Positions 6,028 to 10,115 of a stretch of DNA of 10,115 bases are shown one piece after another. Numbering within the stretch: the stretch's first letter is position 1; the number at the start of each line of letters is the position of its first letter. The notes beneath the pieces are model-generated. The model ran no database searches. It had not been told where the DNA came from and saw nothing but the letters and a program-made list of their open reading frames with translations. The stretch spans positions 1 through 10,115 of the forward strand of contig JAURGS010000076.1 in assembly GCA_030833685.1 (NCBI GenBank). Reading direction: 5' to 3'. A program made the translations under genes and the position numbers. The stretch comes from Rhodoferax sp. (GTDB lineage Bacteria > Pseudomonadota > Gammaproteobacteria > Burkholderiales > Burkholderiaceae_C).

Positions 6028-7458
6028 TCAGGTTCCACTCATCAAGGTTCGCACATCTACCAAATGACCGCTGATAGCGGCAGCAGCGGCCATGGCCGGG
6101 CTGACCAAGTGGGTGCGTGAAAGCGGCCCTTGTCGGCCCACAAAATTACGGTTGGAAGTAGACGCACTGCGTTGACCGGGAGCCATGATGTCGCCGTTGG
6201 TGCCCAGACACATGGAACAGCCGGGGTCACGCCACTGAAAGCCAGCGGACTTGAAAACTTTATCCAAGCCTTCTGCCTCAGCCTGCTGCTTGACCAAACC
6301 AGAGCCTGGCACGACCCAGGCTTCTACCCCGGCTGCAACATGCCGCTCACGCACCACCTCTGAGGCGCTTCGCAAGTCTTCAATACGACCGTTGGTGCAA
6401 GAACCAATGAAGACACGCTGGATCGGCAAACCTTGCAAGGCTTGGCCCGGCTGGAGGCCCATGTAGTCCAGGGTTTTCTGAAAATTCGTTCGACTGTCGA
6501 AATCACCGAAGCTTGCAAGCTCGGGCACCGTGCCAGTAATCGAACACACCTGTTCTGGGCTGTTGCCCCAGGTCACCATCGGCTGTATTTCTTGGGCGGG
6601 AATCAGTACTGTGCGGTCATAAACCGCACCCGGGTCACTGGTTAGCTGACGCCAACCATCGATGGCTGCTTCCAAGGCTTGCCCAGCCGGCGCGTAAGGC
6701 CGCCCCTCGAGCCAGGCAAATGTTGTTTCATCGGGGGCAATCAGACCCGCACGCGCACCAGCCTCAATCGACATATTGCAAACCGTCATTCGTGCCTCCA
6801 TCGACAGCGCGCGAATAGCCTCGCCCGCATACTCGATGACATGGCCCGTGGCGCCGCCCGCCCCGATACGCCCAATCACTGCCAGGATGATGTCCTTGGC
6901 GGTAACTCCTGGACCCAATCGTCCAGGAATGTCTATTTTCATTGTCCGGGGCTGACGCTGCCACAAGGTTTGTGTTGCCAGCACATGGGCGACCTCCGAG
7001 GCGCCAATCCCAAACGCCAGCGCGCCCAAGGCACCATGTGTCGAGGTGTGACTGTCACCGCACACAATCAGCATACCCGGCTGGCTGATACCCTGCTCCG
7101 GTGCGATGACGTGAATGATGCCCTGGCGCGGGTCACTCAGACCAAAGAACGGAATGCGGGCCTGCGTGCAATCGTTTTCCAGAGCCATCGCCATGGCGCG
7201 TTTTTCAGGATCAGCTAGGGTCTGCAAGTCACGCCCACGGGTGGGGATGTAATGGTCGGGTGTACCAAAAGTGCGCTGCGGCACCCGAACCCGCAGGCCC
7301 CGCTCACGCAACATCTGAAACGCGGGGGCAGAGCCATCCTGCACCAGATGGCAATCCACGTAAAGAAGGCACTGGCCATCCTCACGCTGCTGAATCACAT
7401 GCCGATGCCAGATCTTTTCAAACTGGGTCAGGGGACCTTGCGGAGAAGAAGAATGCAT
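6028..7458 (-). CDS. leuC: LeuC-like isopropylmalate isomerase large subunit (4Fe-4S)
   Basis: A 476-residue large subunit of the LeuCD/aconitase-superfamily dehydratase, holding the substrate-activating [4Fe-4S] cluster. Cluster ligands are Cys354 (IGSCTNGRIEDL), Cys414 and Cys417 (CSMC), at the same spacing as in E. coli LeuC (347/407/410). Other landmarks are VCGDSHTSTHGALGALAFGIG (132-152), STSNRNF (433-439) followed by GRQG, and HLVSPAMAAAAAI (450-462). Deviations from housekeeping LeuC: HLVHEVTSPQAF is HLVQDGSAPAF with one residue fewer, TFATMDH is TFGTPDH, CSMCLAMNPD is CSMCLGTNGD, and ERCASTSN is QRSASTSN. This suggests a divergent paralogue. ATG 7458 follows the receptor stop by 9 bases; its GGAG lies 12 bases upstream inside the receptor gene, a long spacing that suggests coupled translation. 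Confidence 0.9.
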   Translation of the reverse strand: MHSSSPQGPLTQFEKIWHRHVIQQREDGQCLLYVDCHLVQDGSAPAFQMLRERGLRVRVPQRTFGTPDHYIPTRGRDLQTLADPEKRAMAMALENDCTQARIPFFGLSDPRQGIIHVIAPEQGISQPGMLIVCGDSHTSTHGALGALAFGIGASEVAHVLATQTLWQRQPRTMKIDIPGRLGPGVTAKDIILAVIGRIGAGGATGHVIEYAGEAIRALSMEARMTVCNMSIEAGARAGLIAPDETTFAWLEGRPYAPAGQALEAAIDGWRQLTSDPGAVYDRTVLIPAQEIQPMVTWGNSPEQVCSITGTVPELASFGDFDSRTNFQKTLDYMGLQPGQALQGLPIQRVFIGSCTNGRIEDLRSASEVVRERHVAAGVEAWVVPGSGLVKQQAEAEGLDKVFKSAGFQWRDPGCSMCLGTNGDIMAPGQRSASTSNRNFVGRQGPLSRTHLVSPAMAAAAAISGHLVDVRTLMSGT

Positions 7459-7467
7459 GGACCGATC

Positions 7468-8442
7468 TCACTCCGCGCGGGCGCCAGATTTCTTGACGAT
7501 ATCGGCATAACGCTGAATTTCCGACTGGATGAACTGGGCAAACTCTTCGGGCGAACCACCACCAATTTCAGCGCCCAGGTCCTGCATGCGGCGCAGTACC
7601 TCAGGGCTGCGCAGCACCTCGTTGGTGGCAGAATTAAGTTGACTCACGAGGGCTTGCGGCAAGCCCGCAGGCCCCATCAGCCCGTACCAGGACGAGGCAT
7701 ACAAGTTTGACACGCCCGCTTCATCGAATGTAGGAACATTGGGCAGTGCGGGATTGCGATTTTTGGACGCCACAGCCAACGCACGCAATTTCCCGCTGCG
7801 GACAAAGGGGATGCAGGTTGCCGTGTCGAGCATCAGCGACACATGTCCTGCCATCAAATCAGTTTCAGCAGGCGAGGTGCCCTTGTAGGGCACATGCAAC
7901 ATTTCGAGTTTGGTCCGGGACATAAATTGCACAGCCGCCAGATGCTGCGAAGACCCCACCCCGGCAGACCCATAGGAGAGCTTGTTAGGGTTGCTTTGGG
8001 CATAGGCAACAAGGTCGGCCACTGTCTTGAAAGGCGAATTCGGCGGCACCACCAGGAAGATCGGCAACGATGACACAAAGGCAATCGGTGTGAAGTCCTT
8101 GATCAGGTCGAAGGGCAGCTTGGGGTAGAGATGGACATTGATCGCGTTGGGAGTGATCGAGCCCATCAGCAAGTTGTAGCCATCGGGTTTGGCGCGGGCC
8201 GCCAACTCGGTGCCGATATTGCCGCCTGCACCGGCACGGTTGTCAATCACGACGGACTGCCCCAGCTTGCGCCCCAGAGGTTCTGCAATCATGCGCGCCG
8301 TAGTGTCCACCCCGCCCCCAGGAGGCCAGGGCACCATCAACTTGATGGGTTGGCTAGGATAGGACTGCGCCTGCACTGCAAAGCAGGACAGCAGCAACGC
8401 CGCACCCCACAGGCCACGACGAAAGAACTGAAATTTACTCAT
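7468..8442 (-). CDS. Bug/TctC-family tripartite tricarboxylate transporter solute-binding protein
   Basis: A 324-residue periplasmic receptor of the Bug (TctC) family, which binds carboxylates and similar small molecules and hands them to TctAB-type permeases, or acts as an orphan sensor. The signal peptide is clear: FFRRG, hydrophobic LWGAALLLSCFAV, and likely cleavage after AVQA (25/26). Family motifs follow: YPSQPIKLMVPWPPGGGVDTTAR (28-50), VVIDNRAGAGGNIGTELAARAKPDGY (64-89), LSYGSAGVGSSQHLAA (155-170), VPYKGTSPAETDLMAG (184-199) and LPNVPTFDEAG (233-243). ATG 8442 has a strong GGAGG six bases upstream. It is the first gene of the operon with leuCDB-like genes, implying the ligand is related to the isomerase substrate. 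No tctA or tctB is present here. Ligand not predictable from sequence. Confidence 0.93.
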   Translation of the reverse strand: MSKFQFFRRGLWGAALLLSCFAVQAQSYPSQPIKLMVPWPPGGGVDTTARMIAEPLGRKLGQSVVIDNRAGAGGNIGTELAARAKPDGYNLLMGSITPNAINVHLYPKLPFDLIKDFTPIAFVSSLPIFLVVPPNSPFKTVADLVAYAQSNPNKLSYGSAGVGSSQHLAAVQFMSRTKLEMLHVPYKGTSPAETDLMAGHVSLMLDTATCIPFVRSGKLRALAVASKNRNPALPNVPTFDEAGVSNLYASSWYGLMGPAGLPQALVSQLNSATNEVLRSPEVLRRMQDLGAEIGGGSPEEFAQFIQSEIQRYADIVKKSGARAE

Positions 8443-8448
8443 GATTTG

Positions 8449-8453
8449 CCTCC
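8449..8453 (-). promoter_or_regulatory. strong ribosome binding site of the receptor gene
   Basis: The minus strand reads GGAGG, six bases before ATG 8442. It is the best Shine-Dalgarno in the window and fixes the receptor start; it fits high synthesis of a periplasmic binding protein relative to the enzymes behind it. Confidence 0.75.
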
Positions 8454-8477
8454 AGTTGTTTGGGCTTTGATGACAGC

Positions 8478-8506
8478 AGATTAGGAGTTAAATCAGCCGG
8501 TGGCAA
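8478..8506 (-). promoter_or_regulatory. candidate sigma-70 promoter of the receptor-leuCDB operon
   Basis: On the minus strand TTGCCA (8506-8501, five of six to consensus) is followed after exactly 17 bases by TAATCT (8483-8478, three of six). Transcription would start near 8471, leaving a leader of about 28 bases with the GGAGG. The LysR box at 8512-8524 lies just upstream of the -35, where an activator could contact RNA polymerase. The weak -10 fits an activator-dependent promoter. Confidence 0.45.
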
Positions 8507-8511
8507 GCTTA

Positions 8512-8524
8512 TGCATAAAATGCA
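8512..8524. promoter_or_regulatory. LysR-type T-N11-A operator in the divergent region
   Basis: TGCAT-AAA-ATGCA is a perfect 5-bp inverted repeat that fits the LysR-family T-N11-A rule exactly. It overlaps another perfect palindrome, TTATGCATAA (8509-8518), and is embedded in a 9-base tandem near-repeat (ATGCATAAA, ATGCACAAA; 8511-8528). It sits between the operon promoter and the regulator start, the classic place for the product of the divergent lysR gene to bind. Binding is inferred. Confidence 0.55.
8516..8521 (+). promoter_or_regulatory. possible -10 box of the lysR gene inside the operator
   Basis: TAAAAT on the plus strand is one mismatch from TATAAT and would start transcription about 37 bases before ATG 8565. 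No good -35 is present at 17 bases. Because it lies inside the T-N11-A dyad, regulator binding would block it, which fits the usual negative autoregulation of LysR genes. Speculative. Confidence 0.3.
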
Positions 8525-8564
8525 CAAATCATGAGAAAAACGCACAATAAAACGGCTGGGACTG

Positions 8565-9458
8565 ATGGCACGTGATTTGCCACCGTTGAATGCCTTGCGC
8601 GCATTCGAAGCCGCCGCCCGCCACAACAACTACACCGTGGCAGCGCGCGACCTACAGGTGACGCAAAGCGCTGTAAGCCGTCAAATCAGCACGCTTGAAG
8701 CCTGGCTGTCGTGCAAACTATTCGAACGCCATCGCCAAGGGGTCCAACTTACTCCCGCCGGCAAAGAGCTGGCCGCACAAGCCTCGCACTGGTTTGACCA
8801 GATCGCGCAACACGTGGGGCGCCTCAAGCGCCCATCCACACCACGCCAATTGCGTATCAACCTGCCCCCGACCTTTGCCATCCATTGGCTGATGCCTCGG
8901 CTAGCGCGATTTCATGCCCAGCACCCTCAGGCCGAGGTACTGATCAAGACCTCGCACCAGCGTACCGACTGGCAAACCGAGCCGGTGGATATCAGCATTC
9001 ACTCCGAAGCGGATGAAGCGGCCCCCCCAGACGCGGTGCGCCTGTTTCGAGAAACCCTGGTGCCGGTCTGCGCCCCCTCGCTGATGAAGGGTAGCGCTCG
9101 CGTTCGTAAACCTGAAGACCTGCTACGCCATGACCTGCTGTGCTCAACGAACCGACCCCAGGATTGGCCCCAATGGTTCAAGGCTGCAAACATCGACCCG
9201 GCGCGACTGCGTCCAGGACTGCAATTTGAAAATGCCGCCCTAGCCTACCAGGCTGCAGCGAATGGGCTGGGCGTCATGATTGCGCTGGTGCCGTTTGTGG
9301 AAGACGCCTTGCGCGAGGGGCGGCTGATTCAACCTTTGGATTTGTCGGTCGATCTATCCCGAGGTTATTACCTGTCGCACTCACCTTTGCGTCCTCTATC
9401 TGGCTTGGCGAAAAGTTTTCAACAGTGGCTGATGCATGAGTCGGGGATTTCACCCTGA
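8565..9458 (+). CDS. LysR-family transcriptional regulator (GcvA-like)
   Basis: A 297-residue LysR-type regulator. The N-terminal winged HTH spans about residues 5-65: LPPLNALRAFEAAARHNNYT, then VAARDLQVTQSAVSRQISTLE (25-45, with the recognition helix) and LFERHRQGVQLTPAGKEL (52-69). The start LPPLNALRAFEAAARH and the HTH wording are typical of the GcvA/AmpR-like branch. The effector-binding domain covers about 95-290. The TFAIHWLMPRLARFHAQHP strand-helix and the AYQAAANGLGVMIAL segment (227-241) are standard for the fold. The gene diverges from the receptor-leuCDB operon across 122 bases holding a T-N11-A site, so it very probably controls that operon in response to the transported acid or a pathway intermediate, and represses itself. 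ATG 8565 has only a weak GGGA upstream. Confidence 0.93.
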   Translation: MARDLPPLNALRAFEAAARHNNYTVAARDLQVTQSAVSRQISTLEAWLSCKLFERHRQGVQLTPAGKELAAQASHWFDQIAQHVGRLKRPSTPRQLRINLPPTFAIHWLMPRLARFHAQHPQAEVLIKTSHQRTDWQTEPVDISIHSEADEAAPPDAVRLFRETLVPVCAPSLMKGSARVRKPEDLLRHDLLCSTNRPQDWPQWFKAANIDPARLRPGLQFENAALAYQAAANGLGVMIALVPFVEDALREGRLIQPLDLSVDLSRGYYLSHSPLRPLSGLAKSFQQWLMHESGISP

Positions 9459-9466
9459 CGCCAGAG

Positions 9467-9483
9467 AACGTCATCATGACGTT
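9467..9483. repeat. perfect 8-bp dyad between convergent genes
   Basis: AACGTCATCATGACGTT is a perfect inverted repeat about a single central C. It lies 8 bases past the lysR stop and 38 bases before the end of the convergent SRAP gene. As RNA it would fold with a 3-5 base loop on either strand. No T-run flanks it, so a two-way terminator is possible but not typical. A G/C-rich stretch (9488-9510) next to it could also fold (CGGG and CCCG arms). Confidence 0.35.
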
Positions 9484-9521
9484 ATCCAGGCCGGGAGGGG
9501 GCCCGCCCCGATGGCAGAACA

Positions 9522-10115
9522 TCAAAACAGCTGCCGATGCCCCGGCGGCACAGTCGCCACCAGCTGGTCAGCCGGGTACAGCTGCATGAAGTCGGGCGCC
9601 TCCTGCGCGCCGGCCTGTAGCCAGTCGCTGTAGCGCGCCTGCGGCAGGATCACCACCATACGCTTTTCATCATCGGGCTTGTGAAACTGCCGCATCAGGG
9701 GATGGGCGTCGGCGTTGATCGTCAGCATGGTAAAGCTGTGGACGATCTCCCCCTGCGCAGCCCGCCAGCTCGACCACAGGCCGGCAATGCCCATGGGCTG
9801 CCCGTCCGCGCGCTCGATGCGGGTGGGCACCGCCCGCCCCGAACGCCAATCGGGCTCAAAAAATGCGGTGGCCGGAATGATGCAGTGCTGCGCTCGGCGC
9901 CAGGCCTCGCGGTAGCTGGGTTTTTCGGCTACGGTTTCCGAGCGGGCGTTGTAGGTGTATTTGCTGCCCTTGGTGTCTTTGGCCCAGTGCGGCACCAGAC
10001 CAAACAGGCCAGTCAAGGCCTCATGCTCAGGCACGGCCTCGTCGCCCACATCGGCGTGTTCATGCCGGCGGATGAAGCCAGCCGGGTAGCCGGGCCAGAC
10101 GTCGTGCTTGCCCAG
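9522..10115 (-). CDS. SRAP-domain protein (YedK/HMCES-like), 5' end outside the window
   Basis: The frame is open from the right edge to a TGA at 9524-9522, giving 197 residues without the N-terminus. SRAP proteins protect abasic sites in single-stranded DNA by forming a thiazolidine crosslink through Cys2, which is outside the window and cannot be checked. Visible family features, numbered from the first residue in view: DVWPGYPAGFIRR (5-17), LFGLVPHWAKD (37-47), NARSET (56-61, the active-site Asn), IPATAFFEPD (80-89, with Glu87 at the catalytic glutamate), AGLW (111-114), FTMLTINAD (128-136) and FHKPDDEKRMVVIL (144-157, with His145 as the likely catalytic histidine). An internal GTG at 10049 is not the start, because homology continues upstream of it. 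Convergent with lysR; no functional link to the leu-like operon is apparent. Confidence 0.9.
   Translation of the reverse strand: MGKHDVWPGYPAGFIRRHEHADVGDEAVPEHEALTGLFGLVPHWAKDTKGSKYTYNARSETVAEKPSYREAWRRAQHCIIPATAFFEPDWRSGRAVPTRIERADGQPMGIAGLWSSWRAAQGEIVHSFTMLTINADAHPLMRQFHKPDDEKRMVVILPQARYSDWLQAGAQEAPDFMQLYPADQLVATVPPGHRQLF

Noticed and set aside
7252..7710. A 152-residue plus-strand open frame spanning the leuC-receptor junction
   Set aside because: It is antisense to two well-supported genes, is Arg/His/Leu-rich as expected of a shadow, and has no recognisable domain.
9522..10049. GTG 10049 as the true start of the SRAP gene
   Set aside because: In-frame residues upstream of it still match the family (DVWPGYPAGFIRR), and the frame is open to the window edge, so the gene is simply cut.
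1..10115. Defence system, prophage, integrative element or CRISPR array
   Set aside because: All genes are intact metabolic, transport, regulatory or housekeeping types. I saw no tandem repeats with spacers, no transposase or integrase, and no tRNA-flanked attachment site.

Overview
The window is ordinary chromosomal sequence of a betaproteobacterium, most likely order Burkholderiales and close to the Comamonadaceae. This is judged from the moderately high G+C, a Bug/TctC-type periplasmic receptor beside a GcvA-like LysR regulator, a YqaA-family membrane protein and the overall look of the proteins. I see no RNA genes, insertion sequences, CRISPR arrays or phage genes, and no gene-free stretch longer than about 130 bases.

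Layout. At 1-93 is the 3' end of an unidentified plus-strand gene. A short spacer carrying an AT-rich dyad leads to a YqaA-family (DedA-like) inner-membrane protein (222-704, +). Convergent to it is a minus-strand pair: an NTT-like major facilitator (1732-3048) followed 43 bases later by a Tat-signal aldo/keto reductase (735-1688). Upstream on the same strand is the conserved translation-associated ATPase gene ychF (3152-4246).

The core of the window is a minus-strand operon read from 8442 down to 4307: a tripartite-tricarboxylate-type solute receptor, then leuC-like, leuD-like and leuB-like genes with gaps of 9, 1 and 22 bases. A GcvA-like LysR regulator (8565-9458, +) diverges from it across a 122-base intergenic region. 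That region holds a symmetrical T-N11-A LysR box, a good -35/-10 pair for the operon and a strong ribosome binding site for the receptor gene. At the right edge is an N-terminally truncated SRAP (YedK/HMCES-like) gene on the minus strand.

How the genes may work together. The leuCDB-like enzymes keep all catalytic residues that I can place. They deviate from housekeeping leucine enzymes at positions expected to matter for substrate choice: the LeuB residue equivalent to Thermus Glu87 is Gly, the LeuD motif usually IIPKQFL reads ILPMPFL, and the N-terminal signature and Fe-S motif of LeuC are altered. With a binding-protein gene first in the operon and a dedicated LysR regulator, the simplest reading is a substrate-inducible module. 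It would take up a 2-hydroxy or unsaturated di/tricarboxylate, isomerise it by dehydration and rehydration, and decarboxylate it oxidatively to a 2-oxoacid. The substrate is unknown; citramalate/citraconate-type C5 acids are one hypothesis, and a second leucine operon is the alternative. The TctA/TctB membrane subunits are absent from the window.
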